21,177 nucleotides of DNA, taken from positions 1 to 21,177 of the forward strand of contig JAJFLT010000195.1 of assembly GCA_021772555.1 (NCBI GenBank), read 5' to 3'. The number at the start of each line of letters is the position of its first letter. Within the stretch, counting starts at the first letter, position 1. Made by a program: the position numbers and the translations under genes. The DNA is from Opitutales bacterium. GTDB taxonomy: Bacteria > Verrucomicrobiota > Verrucomicrobiia > Opitutales > UBA2987. Shown here piece by piece: positions 1 through 8,598 of this stretch. The notes under the pieces were generated by a model. It was given only the letters and a program-made list of their open reading frames with translations. It ran no database searches and was not told the origin of the DNA.

Positions 1-320
1 TTGTCGGTCTGATTATCACCAACTGCATCATCATGGGGCGGGCGGAAGCCTTTGCCATGAAGGAGCCGGTCGGCTTGTGCTTCCTCGACGGCATCGGCAA
101 CGGCCTCGGCTACAGCCTTATCCTGGTGGTTGTCGGGGTCATCCGCGAGTTGTTCGGGTCGGGCCGTTTACTTGGCCAGGTGGTGCTACCCCTTTCCACC
201 GAGGGGGGTTGGTATGTATCCAACGGACTGCTCCTGCTCCCTCCCAGCGCCTTTTTTATCATCGGTCTTTATATCTGGGTTCTGAGGACCTGGAAACGCG
301 ATCAACTGGAGGAGAATTGA
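1..320 (+). CDS. nqrD: Na+-translocating NADH:quinone reductase subunit D (5' truncated)
   Basis: This is the C-terminal part of NqrD, an integral membrane subunit of the Na+-pumping NADH:ubiquinone oxidoreductase. The frame is open from base 3, so the start lies outside the window. Visible family landmarks are the ITNCIIMGRAEAFAM helix, whose Cys is one of the NqrD/NqrE cysteines known to bind a [2Fe-2S] cluster within the membrane, then FLDGIGNGLGYS, the IRELFGSG motif, and LPPSAFFIIGLYIW before a charged tail. It ends with TGA four bases before the nqrE start, so the genes are translationally close. Identification is by recognition of strongly conserved motifs; only the N-terminal half is missing. 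Confidence 0.95.
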   Translation, partial: VGLIITNCIIMGRAEAFAMKEPVGLCFLDGIGNGLGYSLILVVVGVIRELFGSGRLLGQVVLPLSTEGGWYVSNGLLLLPPSAFFIIGLYIWVLRTWKRDQLEEN

Positions 321-324
321 ACCC

Positions 325-936
325 ATGATCGAATCTTTTCTAAGCCTCTTTCTGACCGCCGTATTCGTCGAGAATATGGCCCTCGCCTTCTTTCTCGGCA
401 TGTGCACTTTCCTGGCCGTTTCCAAAACCGTGGAAATGGCTTTCGGGCTGGGGCTGGCCGTCATTACCGTGCTTACCCTTACCGTTCCGGTCAACAACCT
501 CATCTACCAGTATATCCTGCAGGAAGATGCGCTGGCCTGGGCCGGAATCACCGGAATCGATTTGAGCTTTCTCGGACTGATCTGCTACATCGGGGTCATC
601 GCCGCCATGGTCCAGATCCTGGAAATGACCTTGGATAAATTTTTCCCCGCCCTCTACAATTCCCTGGGCATTTTTCTGCCCCTCATTACGGTCAATTGCG
701 CCATTCTCGGCAGTGTGCTCCTCATGGTCGAGCGCAACTATAATTTCGCCGAGAGCGTCGTCTTCGGGTTCGGTTCGGGCTTCGGCTGGGCCATCGCCAT
801 CGTGGGACTGGCTGGAGTTCGCGAAAAGCTTAAATACAGCGATATCCCCGTGGGCTTGAGGGGACTGGGCATCACTTTTATCACTGTGGGTTTAATGTCC
901 CTCGCCTTCATGGCCTTTTCCGGGATTCAACTCTGA
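325..936 (+). CDS. nqrE: Na+-translocating NADH:quinone reductase subunit E
   Basis: Full-length NqrE of 203 aa, close to the usual size of about 200. It is a polytopic membrane subunit (about six helices) that pairs with NqrD in inverted symmetry. Cys27 (in FFLGMCTFLAVSK) and Cys125 (in LITVNCAILG) match the two cysteines known in this family to complete the NqrD/E [2Fe-2S] site. The motifs VENMALAFFLGMC, VMVERNYNF-like LMVERNYNF and the GFGSGFGWAIAI region are typical. A strong Shine-Dalgarno, GGAGGAG at 308-314, lies 10 bases before the ATG and fixes the start. It sits between nqrD and nqrF in the canonical operon order. Confidence 0.97.
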   Translation: MIESFLSLFLTAVFVENMALAFFLGMCTFLAVSKTVEMAFGLGLAVITVLTLTVPVNNLIYQYILQEDALAWAGITGIDLSFLGLICYIGVIAAMVQILEMTLDKFFPALYNSLGIFLPLITVNCAILGSVLLMVERNYNFAESVVFGFGSGFGWAIAIVGLAGVREKLKYSDIPVGLRGLGITFITVGLMSLAFMAFSGIQL

Positions 937-972
937 TCGCATTGTTGAGGTAACTTCTTTTCTAAAAAGAAA

Positions 973-2205
973 ATGATTTTTGAAATATTCATGGGGTCGG
1001 TCACATTCACCGTGGTGGTGCTGTCGCTGGTTGGCATTATCCTGGTCGCCAAAGCCAAACTGGTGCAAAGCGGGGACATCACCATATCGATCAACGACGA
1101 TCCCTCAAAATCCGTCACCGTCCCGGCCGGGGGTAAGCTCCTGACCGCCCTGGCGGGGGAAAAAATCTTTATCTCCTCGGCCTGTGGTGGCGGTGGCACC
1201 TGTGGTCAATGCACCGTCAAAATCACCGAGGGCGGCGGCGACATCCTCGCCACCGAACTCTCCCAAATCACTAAAAGGGAGGCCCGCGAGGGCATGCGCC
1301 TCTCCTGCCAGGTAGCCGTCAAGCAGGACATGAATATCGAGGTCCCGGCGGAGGTCTTTGAGATCAAAAAATGGAAGTGCAAAGTGCGCTCCAACAACGA
1401 CGTGGCCACCTTCATCAAGGAGCTTGTGCTCGAACTTCCGCCCAATGAAGACCTCGATTTCCGGGCCGGCGGGTTTATCCAGATCGAATGCCCACCCCAC
1501 GAACTCAGTTATGAGGAATTCGAAATCGATGAGCAATACAAGCCGGATTGGGACCAATTCAATCTCTGGCGTTATCGCTCCGTAGTCGATGAACAGGTGG
1601 TTCGAGCCTACTCCATGGCCAATTATCCTGAAGAAAAGGGCATTGTCATGCTCAATGTCCGCATAGCATCGCCGCCCCCGCGAGGCCCGGAAGGGATTCC
1701 TCCCGGTAAAATGTCCTCCTATATCTACAAACTCAAACCGGGGGACGAGGTCACCATATCGGGGCCCTTCGGAGAATTTTTCGCCAAGGATACCGGGGCC
1801 GACATGGTTTTCATCGGCGGCGGCGCTGGCATGGCCCCCATGCGGTCGCATATCTTCGACCAGCTCATGCGCCTCGATGCAAAAAGAAAAATCACTTTTT
1901 GGTACGGCGCCCGCAGCCTGCGCGAAATGTTTTATGTGGAAGATTTCGACATGCTCCAGCGTGAGCATGAAAATTTCTCCTGGCATGTGGCCCTTTCGGA
2001 ACCCCTGCCCGAGGATAATTGGGACGGCTACAAAGGTTTCATCCATCAGGTCCTCCTCGAAAACTACCTCAAAGACCATCCCGCACCGGAAGATTGCGAG
2101 TATTACATCTGCGGGCCCCCCATGATGCTTTCGGCCGTCCTTAAAATGCTTGATGACCTCGGGGTTGAAGAGGAGAATATCCTTTTTGATGACTTCGGGG
2201 GTTAA
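973..2205 (+). CDS. nqrF: Na+-translocating NADH:quinone reductase subunit F (NADH-oxidising FAD/2Fe-2S subunit)
   Basis: NqrF, 410 aa (usual about 407), is the electron entry point: it oxidises cytoplasmic NADH and passes electrons through FAD and a [2Fe-2S] cluster into the pump. Residues 1-28 form a single N-terminal membrane anchor. The ferredoxin-like domain carries Cys71, Cys77, Cys80 (SACGGGGTCGQC) and Cys112 (RLSCQV). The FAD-binding RAYS motif is at 211-214, followed by NYPEEKG. The nucleotide-binding glycine loop IGGGAGMAPMRS is at 281-292, and CGPPMM at 380-385 completes the ferredoxin-reductase fold. The C-terminus DDFGG is the family signature. All key residues are present. The start has only a weak A-rich leader; the gap to nqrE is 36 bases. 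Confidence 0.97.
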   Translation: MIFEIFMGSVTFTVVVLSLVGIILVAKAKLVQSGDITISINDDPSKSVTVPAGGKLLTALAGEKIFISSACGGGGTCGQCTVKITEGGGDILATELSQITKREAREGMRLSCQVAVKQDMNIEVPAEVFEIKKWKCKVRSNNDVATFIKELVLELPPNEDLDFRAGGFIQIECPPHELSYEEFEIDEQYKPDWDQFNLWRYRSVVDEQVVRAYSMANYPEEKGIVMLNVRIASPPPRGPEGIPPGKMSSYIYKLKPGDEVTISGPFGEFFAKDTGADMVFIGGGAGMAPMRSHIFDQLMRLDAKRKITFWYGARSLREMFYVEDFDMLQREHENFSWHVALSEPLPEDNWDGYKGFIHQVLLENYLKDHPAPEDCEYYICGPPMMLSAVLKMLDDLGVEEENILFDDFGG

Positions 2206-3253
2206 ATCGCCTGTTTTCCAGATCTTCGGTCTTGTCCTGCTTTTAGCATTAACGAGCTGCGGAAAAACATCCCGCCAGCCGGGCGCCGGACAACCATTGG
2301 TTTACACAGGCCCCACCATGGGCACCTACTACCGGGTAACGCTTGCCACCGAGCCAACCGGTATTGCGCAGGAAAAATTAAAAGAGGTTATCGAAAACCG
2401 GCTGGATGACATTAACGCCAAAATGTCCACCTACCGGGCGGACTCCGAGCTTTCCCGCTTCAATCAATACCGCGCAACGGATTGGTTTCCCGTCTCTGTG
2501 GACACTGCCACCGTCGTTGCCGAAGCGCTGGAAATCCATCGGCTCTCCGGTGGCGCCTTCGATGTCACCGTGGGGCCGTTGGTCAATCTTTGGGGTTTCG
2601 GACCGACAGGCAAAAGAACCGAGCCTCCCGCCAATGATAAAATCGAGATCGCTCTCAACAAAATCGGCTCACAACACCTGCAAGTTCGCTCCTCTCCCTC
2701 CCCTTCGGCCCTCAAAAAAACCATCCCCGACCTCTATGTAGACCTCTCCGCCATAGCCAAAGGTTACGCCGTCGATGCCCTGGCCGAATCCCTGCAATCG
2801 CTGGGTATTGACGATTTCATCGTCGACATAGGAGGCGACATGCTGGCCAAAGGCCAAAAAAAAGACGGCTCTCTCTGGAGAATCGCCATTGAACGCCCGG
2901 CTGCCGGGGAACGCGAAATCCAGCGAGCCATCGAAGTCAACGGTTTGGCCGTGGCCACATCGGGTGATTACCGAAACTATTTCGAAGTCGACGGTCAGAG
3001 GTTTTCCCATGAAATCGATCCCCGCACCGGCCACTCCATCCGCCACTCCCTGGCCTCCGTCACGGTGCTGGACCCCTCCTGTATGCGGGCCGACGCCTGG
3101 GCCACGGCTCTCATTGTGCTGGGCCCGCAAGAAGGTTTTAAAATGGTTGAAAAAAACAACCTCGAGGCCTATTTTATCATCAAAGGCATAAATGAATTCC
3201 TCGAAAAGGAAACCCCCGGCTTCCAACAGATGTCTATAAACAACCGACCCTAA
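2189..3253 (+). CDS. apbE: FAD:protein FMN transferase (ApbE lipoprotein)
   Basis: ApbE-family flavin transferase. It splits FAD and attaches FMN covalently to a threonine of target proteins; in nqr operons these are NqrB and NqrC. I choose the ATG at 2189, overlapping nqrF by 17 bases, because it gives a proper lipoprotein signal peptide ending LLLALTSC with lipid Cys24, and GAGGAG at 2169-2174 lies upstream. The protein is 354 aa. Motifs seen: MGTYYRVTLA (44-53), GGAFDVTVGPL (121-131), DLSAIAKGYAVD (185-196), DIGGDM (213-218), HEIDPRTG (274-281) and ADAWATAL (301-308, the Mg-binding region). The protein is expected outside the cytoplasm, tethered to a membrane. An in-frame upstream ATG at 2150 is less likely because it lengthens the signal peptide. 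Confidence 0.93.
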   Translation: MTSGVKSPVFQIFGLVLLLALTSCGKTSRQPGAGQPLVYTGPTMGTYYRVTLATEPTGIAQEKLKEVIENRLDDINAKMSTYRADSELSRFNQYRATDWFPVSVDTATVVAEALEIHRLSGGAFDVTVGPLVNLWGFGPTGKRTEPPANDKIEIALNKIGSQHLQVRSSPSPSALKKTIPDLYVDLSAIAKGYAVDALAESLQSLGIDDFIVDIGGDMLAKGQKKDGSLWRIAIERPAAGEREIQRAIEVNGLAVATSGDYRNYFEVDGQRFSHEIDPRTGHSIRHSLASVTVLDPSCMRADAWATALIVLGPQEGFKMVEKNNLEAYFIIKGINEFLEKETPGFQQMSINNRP

Positions 3254-3262
3254 AACAGAACC

Positions 3263-3439
3263 ATGATTTTCTTAGTCACCCTCGGCATTTTTCTCCTCGT
3301 CATCGCCGCCATGTCGGTCGGGGTCGTATTCGGCAAACATGAAATCAAAGGAAGCTGCGGCGGTCTCGGAGGATGCGACCTCTGCGAATCCGACAACGAA
3401 AACAAAAAAACCTGCCAGGTACACAAACCAACCACCTAG
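3263..3439 (+). CDS. nqrM: NqrM, small Cys-rich maturation factor of Na+-NQR
   Basis: A 58-aa frame that begins nine bases after the apbE stop. It has one N-terminal membrane helix (about residues 2-23) followed by GSCGGLGGCDLC, with cysteines at 32, 38, 41 and a further one at 51. Single helix plus GSCGGL plus cysteine pairs, directly downstream of nqrF-apbE, is the hallmark of NqrM (formerly DUF539), shown in Vibrio to be needed for assembling the NQR complex, probably by delivering iron to the NqrD/E site. It is short enough to be lost by common ORF length cut-offs. It appears to be the last gene of the nqr operon: the next frame follows after about 150 bases and has a different base composition. 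Confidence 0.88.
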   Translation: MIFLVTLGIFLLVIAAMSVGVVFGKHEIKGSCGGLGGCDLCESDNENKKTCQVHKPTT

Positions 3440-3588
3440 ACCCAAGTCAAAACCAAAACGACCCAAACAACCTCGATGTGAACCCGAAATCAATAAGGAA
3501 GGCACCATTACTCTAGTCGATGCCGTGTGTGGTATTGAATTCGAATTTAGCTGAAAACCGCAATACCATCGTTGATAAGCGTTTCGTG

Positions 3589-4026
3589 ATGCAGTTGAAG
3601 AAAAAAAATCCGATTTTGCATTGGGTAATCATGATGATCACCTTTGGCCAGTATGCGTTTATTTGGGCATTTTTAATGGCTAGAGATGTCAATGAGCTGC
3701 AGGGAGAAGAGAAAATAGAAATCAAAAAAAATGCGAAGATATTCGTTCTTCTTTGGTCTATTTACTTCATCGTATTCGTTTACTTAAATCTTCGGTATCT
3801 AACAGGTATAATTCCTCCTGCACCATTATTCTTCGGAGAATTTACCCTGGGAGTGGTGTTACTTATATTTTTTATTCGAGTTGTATTGAAGGTAGGCTCA
3901 GAGCTAAGGAAAATGAAAGAAGAGAACATTCCATCGACTGAAAATCTCATCTTCTTGTCTCTAATCTACATGATTTCGTTACCAATTCTACAAAGCAAGA
4001 TTAACAAAATCTTGAAGCATCGTTAG
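3589..4026 (+). CDS. small multi-pass membrane protein, DUF4234-like
   Basis: A 145-aa protein if the ATG at 3589 is used; an in-frame upstream start at 3520 adds 23 polar residues with no good ribosome site. Four hydrophobic stretches are visible (about residues 8-28, 46-68, 78-100 and 116-132). The N-terminal pattern KNPILHWVIMMITFGQYAFIWAF followed by a charged DVNEL segment resembles DUF4234 proteins, which have no known function; this is a resemblance only. The gene is clearly richer in A and T than the nqr and hpn genes on both sides, with poly-Lys/Ile codons, suggesting recent arrival. Its stop codon lies inside a GTTAGAC heptamer. Confidence 0.55.
   Translation: MQLKKKNPILHWVIMMITFGQYAFIWAFLMARDVNELQGEEKIEIKKNAKIFVLLWSIYFIVFVYLNLRYLTGIIPPAPLFFGEFTLGVVLLIFFIRVVLKVGSELRKMKEENIPSTENLIFLSLIYMISLPILQSKINKILKHR
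3996..4014 (+). repeat. perfect 7-bp hairpin at the 3' end of the AT-rich gene
   Basis: CAAGATT (3996-4002) and AATCTTG (4008-4014) form a perfect stem with a five-base loop, a few bases before the stop codon. No T-run follows, so it is not a standard terminator. It lies just before GTTAGAC at 4022-4028 and may mark the edge of an inserted segment. Confidence 0.35.
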
Positions 4027-4128
4027 ACGTTGTAAGTGAAGATAAAAAGGGGGTCAACCCTCGTTATTCAGCCATGGCTTAACGCCATTTATTCTTGACT
4101 GAAAATAATCGCCCGGCGGTCAACCAAC

Positions 4129-4575
4129 TCAATGCACATGCTGGCCGTGGATATAGGCTAGGAGATTGTGGCTGTAGCTTTTGTTTTCCTGTAGGGTGCG
4201 GATCATTATATCGCCGATGGAGACCATTCCCATAAGGCGTTCGCCATCGACTATAGGCAAATGCCGAAACCGTTCCGCGGTCATGATCTTCATCGCTTCA
4301 TTGACCGTTGTGGATGAATCCACCGTGTGGATATTCGTCGTCATGACCTGTTGCACGGTGGTGGCGTTCGGATCGAGCCCGGCATCGACCACCCTCACGA
4401 GCACATCCCGCTCCGTAAAAATCCCCAATAGCCGCTTGCCCCGGTGGACGAGCAGTGCGCCGATTTTATGTTGGTTCATCGATTGAACCGCTTCCATCAC
4501 GGTCGCTTCCGGTTCAACGCTATGAACAAGACCGCCCTTGTTCTTGAGTATGGTGCCAAGTTTCGAATCTAACAT
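4129..4575 (-). CDS. twin CBS-domain protein
   Basis: A 148-aa protein made almost entirely of two CBS domains (about residues 10-67 and 77-133). Each shows the typical turn: GIFTERDVL in the first and GMVSIGDIM in the second, with HLPIVDGERLMG leading into the latter. Stand-alone CBS pairs dimerise into a disc that binds adenine nucleotides or S-adenosylmethionine and act as energy or ligand sensors; the partner here is unknown. It is a single gene, convergent with the preceding plus-strand frame and 144 bases downstream of the end of hpnG on the same strand. The ATG is preceded only by a weak GAAGCG. Confidence 0.9.
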   Translation of the reverse strand: MLDSKLGTILKNKGGLVHSVEPEATVMEAVQSMNQHKIGALLVHRGKRLLGIFTERDVLVRVVDAGLDPNATTVQQVMTTNIHTVDSSTTVNEAMKIMTAERFRHLPIVDGERLMGMVSIGDIMIRTLQENKSYSHNLLAYIHGQHVH

Positions 4576-4719
4576 CGCTTCGTATTTAACGAATTCCGGA
4601 TTATATTATCAATAATTATTTAAGGTATTATTAAAACTTTTTATAGAAAGATAATCTGGGAATACAAATAACCAAGATGAATAGAACCTATCTGTCACCC
4701 ACGGGAGCGGGTTGGCAAT

Positions 4720-5451
4720 TTATTCGGATGAATCCCCATCCAGCGAGAACGCCTGAAAATCGGGCCCGGCTTGGGCACAAACCGCCTTCAGGGTCGACAT
4801 CGAGGACTTGAAATGCTTGTTCAGGCGGGCCAGGTTTTTCCACTCGCCCGGCCTGAGGAGGGCGTTGGATAAAACTCGCAACCATTTTACGCGCCCCCAT
4901 TCATCAATGCTCTGGGTCACGAATTCCGGGACAGGATCATCCACGCAATCGGCAATGACGCGAATGGCCAAAAAAGGTGCCTTCTTTTCCATAGCCGCCA
5001 AGGCCAATGCCCCGCTTTCCATGTCCGCCACCAACGACCCGCTTTTATTCCTCAAAACCGTTCTTTCCTCGTTGTTTTCTAAAATCGTTGGAGTTTCCGC
5101 CAGCGAACCGAGAGCAACTGTTTCCAGGGAAGAAAGTGTCCGGCTGAGTCGTTCATGCCAGGTTTGATCAACGGGGCTTTCCCGGCCATCGCTATGAAAA
5201 ATAATTTGCGGTAGAAAAAGGCAACCAGGTCTCATTCCGTTATCGAGTGCCGTGGCGCAGCCCCAACTGAGGATGGCCTCAGCCCCGCGTTCAAGTAGCG
5301 CCCGTCCCGCCGCCAGGGCTTTTTCCGGTCCCATGCCGGAGTGGATGGCAAGAACGCCCTCAGCGAGTTCAAATGCCTGGCCCGGAGGTGGATTTTTTTT
5401 CGTAAGACATCGCAATTCCTCCGGCATGGCCGCACTGATGCCAAGCTTCAT
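4720..5451 (-). CDS. hpnG: hopanoid-associated nucleoside phosphorylase HpnG
   Basis: A 243-aa protein of the nucleoside phosphorylase/hydrolase superfamily. The N-terminus MKLGISAAMPEEL, the IHSGMGPEKA stretch (36-45), the LSWGCATAL strand (61-69) and the VADMESGALA motif (141-150), which in this superfamily contacts the ribose, are all visible. IRVIADCVDD (163-172) contains the usual base-side Asp region. HpnG removes adenine from adenosylhopane to form ribosylhopane. Its start overlaps the squalene-hopene cyclase stop by four bases (ATGA), so the two are translationally coupled, which supports the hopanoid assignment over a generic MTA/SAH nucleosidase. Its substrate would come from HpnH, whose gene is interrupted here. 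Confidence 0.8.
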   Translation of the reverse strand: MKLGISAAMPEELRCLTKKNPPPGQAFELAEGVLAIHSGMGPEKALAAGRALLERGAEAILSWGCATALDNGMRPGCLFLPQIIFHSDGRESPVDQTWHERLSRTLSSLETVALGSLAETPTILENNEERTVLRNKSGSLVADMESGALALAAMEKKAPFLAIRVIADCVDDPVPEFVTQSIDEWGRVKWLRVLSNALLRPGEWKNLARLNKHFKSSMSTLKAVCAQAGPDFQAFSLDGDSSE

Positions 5452-7376
5452 GGATCGTTCGATGCTGTGGAAAGATGGTTCTTGTAACGGGCCAGCGCCC
5501 AGAGTGGAAAAAATTTATCGTAGCCGTGGTATTTCAGGAAAAATACTTTGGGAAACCCCGGAGCAGTAAATTCTATATCTTCCCAAAGGCCGTCATTCTC
5601 CTGTTTCTCCAAGAGAAACCGGATTCCGCGCTCGACCGATTCTGATCCCGCTTCCCCCGCCGCCATCAAGCCGAGCAATGCCCAGGCCGTGTGAAAGGTA
5701 TTGCTCCTCCACTTTTTTTGTTTCAACTCTGTGGGTTCGTAGTAGGTATCGTTGCCCTCGCCCCAACCGCCGTCGTCATGCTGCTCTTGTTTCAGCCAGC
5801 GCGCGGCTTTTTTGACACAAGGGGTTTCACTACGGATCCCAGCCTGCTCCAATCCCGCCAGGACGGACCAGGTTCCGTAGATGTAATTCGTTCCCCAACG
5901 ACCCCACCAGGAACCATTTTCCTCCTGCTCCCGATAGAGGTATTGCAGGCATCGTTCCATCACCGGCCGGTAGCGTTCGTGCTTTTCAATCAAGGGGGCC
6001 AGCAGCATGACGCACCGGGCGCTGACGTCGCTGGTGGGCGGGTCCAGGAGGGCGCCGTGATCGGCAAAGGGTATCTCATTGAGATAATAATGGGTGTTGT
6101 CGGCGTCGAAGGCGGCAAATCCCCCGTTTTTCGACTGCATCCCGCAAATCCAATCGGCGGCGCGCTCGATAGGATCTGCGAATCGTTTCAGGCCCGTTTG
6201 CCACATGCCGAAAGCCACCACAGCGGTATCATCGAGATCGGGATAATAGTCGTTGCGAAACTGGAACGCCCAACCGCCTCCCTTCAAGTCGGGCCGGTAT
6301 TCCTGCCAATCACCCGGTTCCTCCAGGAGCTGCCTTTCCGCCAGCCAATCGAGCGCCCGTTCAACCGGTTCATCGTTTTTACCGCCTCCCGCTTCCTGCA
6401 AAGCCAATACGGCCAGACCGGTATCCCAAACGGGCGAAACGCAGGGCTGGCAATAGACGCGTTCTTCCTCCACCACCAACAGTTTGCGCAGTGATTCCCG
6501 GGCGACCACAAGGTCGGGATGGTCACGGGGATAACCGATACATTCGAGGGCCTCCACCGCATTGACCATGGCCGGAAAAATCGCGCCCAGTCCGCCATCG
6601 CCGTTCAACCGCTCCAGGATCCAGTTTTCCGCTTTCTTAAAAGCTCTTTTGCGCATTGCAGCAGGGATCAATGGTTCGATCATGCGGCCCAGTTTATCGA
6701 GTCCGAGAAAAACATAGTTGAGGCGCGTCCGAACCGGGAAATATTTCTTCTCCTCCTCCGGGGGAATGACAAACAATTCCCGAATATCCACTTTTTGCGG
6801 ATTTACCGCTTTTGGTTTAACCGTACACAAAATGAAAAGAGGCACCATCACCGTCCGCGACCAGTAGGAAACTTTGGACAAATGAAAGAAGAACCATTTC
6901 GGCAAAAGCATGATCTCGACCGGAATGAAGGGCACCCCACGCCAGGGAAGCTGCTCAAATAACGCCAAAGCGATTCGGGTAAAAACATTACAGCGCGCCG
7001 CGCCTCCCCGGGCCAGAATCGCATCCCGCGCCCTGCGCATGTGGGGCATGGCCGGATCGTCCCCCGAAATTTTTAAAGCGTAATAGGTTTTAACGGTGCA
7101 ACTGATGTCCAATTCTCCACCATAAAACAAAGGCCAACCGTCATCTTCGCCCTGCCGCTCCCGTAAATAGACGCAAATTTTCGACTGCAATTCCTCATCC
7201 ACCTCTCCCCGGAAATGCATCATGAGAATGTATTCGGCCGGGATGGTGCAATCCGCCTCCAACTCGAAACACCAGTAACCGTCCTCGTGCTGAAGTTCGA
7301 GTATCCCCTGCCGGGCCCGGTTTAAAGCATTTTCCAAGGCGGAGGAGGAATGGACCAGCGCTTGATCGTTTGGCAT
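5448..7376 (-). CDS. shc: squalene-hopene cyclase
   Basis: A 642-aa triterpene cyclase, the usual length. It cyclises squalene to hopene/hopanol at the inner membrane. The catalytic DXDD motif is present as DLDDTAV (Asp380-Asp382-Asp383), matching the protonating aspartates of the Alicyclobacillus enzyme. Several QW-type repeats are visible: GGWAFQF, NGGFAAFDADN, ENGSWWGRWG, DDGGWGEGN and NDGLWED. The N-terminus with QHEDGYWCFELEADCTIPAEY is typical. It lies 27 bases downstream of the squalene synthase gene and overlaps hpnG, giving a three-gene substrate-to-product operon on the minus strand. Confidence 0.96.
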   Translation of the reverse strand: MPNDQALVHSSSALENALNRARQGILELQHEDGYWCFELEADCTIPAEYILMMHFRGEVDEELQSKICVYLRERQGEDDGWPLFYGGELDISCTVKTYYALKISGDDPAMPHMRRARDAILARGGAARCNVFTRIALALFEQLPWRGVPFIPVEIMLLPKWFFFHLSKVSYWSRTVMVPLFILCTVKPKAVNPQKVDIRELFVIPPEEEKKYFPVRTRLNYVFLGLDKLGRMIEPLIPAAMRKRAFKKAENWILERLNGDGGLGAIFPAMVNAVEALECIGYPRDHPDLVVARESLRKLLVVEEERVYCQPCVSPVWDTGLAVLALQEAGGGKNDEPVERALDWLAERQLLEEPGDWQEYRPDLKGGGWAFQFRNDYYPDLDDTAVVAFGMWQTGLKRFADPIERAADWICGMQSKNGGFAAFDADNTHYYLNEIPFADHGALLDPPTSDVSARCVMLLAPLIEKHERYRPVMERCLQYLYREQEENGSWWGRWGTNYIYGTWSVLAGLEQAGIRSETPCVKKAARWLKQEQHDDGGWGEGNDTYYEPTELKQKKWRSNTFHTAWALLGLMAAGEAGSESVERGIRFLLEKQENDGLWEDIEFTAPGFPKVFFLKYHGYDKFFPLWALARYKNHLSTASNDP

Positions 7377-7403
7377 GCTTTTATTTGTTTATCGGGATTT
7401 ATA

Positions 7404-8414
7404 TCAGGCTCGGCTCAAAGAGGAGCCGGTAAAACGGAAAAGGGCTCGCAGCAGGAGGTCGCTGTTGGCCGTAACACGAGTGGCCAAAATGGTGGCCTTT
7501 ACACTGCGCCTCGATATTTTGACCTCGGCCCCATTGGTGTAATTGCGGTTGGCATGGATGTTTCGCAAGGTCAACAAAGCCATACCGATGGCCCACAGAC
7601 AAAATTTCCGCAGACCGGTCTCGCTTTTGGGGATGAGGAGGGAATAGGCCAAGGCATCCTCCAGGTGGCCATAGGATATGCCCACCAACTTGTGGATACC
7701 GACCGTGAAATTTTCGCGATTCCCATCTGAGGAGAGCTCATTTAGGTCGTAACCGGCCTCTGCGAAAATATCTCGCGGCAACCAGCAGGCGGACCGCTCC
7801 CGGTCTTCCCAAATGTCTTTTAAAATATTGGTCATCTGCAAACCTTGGCCAAAAGAGACCGCATATTTCATCATGGCCTCCCGGTTTTCCGCGATCCGCG
7901 GGGAATATAGGCAGAACAGATCGGTCAGCATTTCCCCAACTACGCCTGCAACATAATAGCAATAAAGCTCCATCTCCTCCAGGTTGTCGAGTCCCGCGGG
8001 GCCCTCCTTCTCCTGAAATCGGGCCATTCCCTCCGCCATTATGCGGACGCATCGCTCCATGGCCCGGCGTTGATCGTCCGAGAAGCCGTGCGTGAGGCGA
8101 ATCACCTGCGGCGTGTTTTTAATCAGCTCTTGCTCGGCCGGAATGGTGGAGCTCGACAAAAGCGGAGCCAGATCCGAGGCAAATTCCTCTGCCTTCTCCT
8201 CACCCAAAACAACCTTAGAAAATCGGTTGCAAAAAGACCTCTTCTGCCCGACCGGCAAAGTTGGCTCGTCTTCTATCGTGTCAACGATCCGGCACAGCAG
8301 GTAGGCATTGGAGACCACCAGGCACAATTCCGGCGGCAATTGAGGAATCGTCAGGGCAAAAGTGCGGGAAACGCCTTCCAGCATCTGCTCCTGCAATTTT
8401 TCCAATGAGGACAT
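7404..8414 (-). CDS. squalene synthase (farnesyl-diphosphate farnesyltransferase type)
   Basis: A trans-isoprenyl diphosphate synthase that joins two farnesyl diphosphates. From the ATG at 8414 it is 336 aa. SRTFAL (16-21) is the substrate flap region. The first Asp-rich motif reads CRIVDTIEDE (Asp45, Asp49), and the second reads TNILKDIWEDRE (Asp200, Asp204) followed by WLPRD. YYVAGVVGEMLTDLF (153-167) is the conserved central helix. The DTIED and NILKDIWED forms resemble the eukaryotic one-step squalene synthase more than HpnC or HpnD, so one enzyme may replace the HpnCDE route. The frame stays open to an ATG at 8612, adding 66 residues and overlapping vapC by 14 bases. I prefer 8414 because family members normally begin just before the SRTFAL motif. 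Confidence 0.86.
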   Translation of the reverse strand: MSSLEKLQEQMLEGVSRTFALTIPQLPPELCLVVSNAYLLCRIVDTIEDEPTLPVGQKRSFCNRFSKVVLGEEKAEEFASDLAPLLSSSTIPAEQELIKNTPQVIRLTHGFSDDQRRAMERCVRIMAEGMARFQEKEGPAGLDNLEEMELYCYYVAGVVGEMLTDLFCLYSPRIAENREAMMKYAVSFGQGLQMTNILKDIWEDRERSACWLPRDIFAEAGYDLNELSSDGNRENFTVGIHKLVGISYGHLEDALAYSLLIPKSETGLRKFCLWAIGMALLTLRNIHANRNYTNGAEVKISRRSVKATILATRVTANSDLLLRALFRFTGSSLSRA

Positions 8415-8598
8415 TCTTGAATCAGTTCTCAAAATTTGAAGGTAGCCTGGGAAATGTTTAAGGATACCCGGATCTGCCAAGGCCGATTGGCAATAAAACC
8501 GCATTCTTGCCAATTGCTGTTCCACCGCAAGGATTAATGCACAAGGCCCGATCAGGAAATCGATTGGCAAGTCTCGGCGTTGTTTGTATATCAAACGA

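Noticed and set aside
1105..2079. Long minus-strand frame opposite nqrF
   Set aside because: It is the shadow of a highly conserved GC-rich gene and has no recognisable protein features.
3525..3572. GGTATTG/CAATACC inverted repeat as a left boundary of the AT-rich insertion
   Set aside because: Seven bases over a 23-base loop in AT-rich DNA is within chance, and no matching right-hand copy is found.
5691..6494. Plus-strand frame of 267 aa opposite squalene-hopene cyclase
   Set aside because: It mirrors the cyclase codons and lacks any domain signature; the cyclase on the minus strand is certain.
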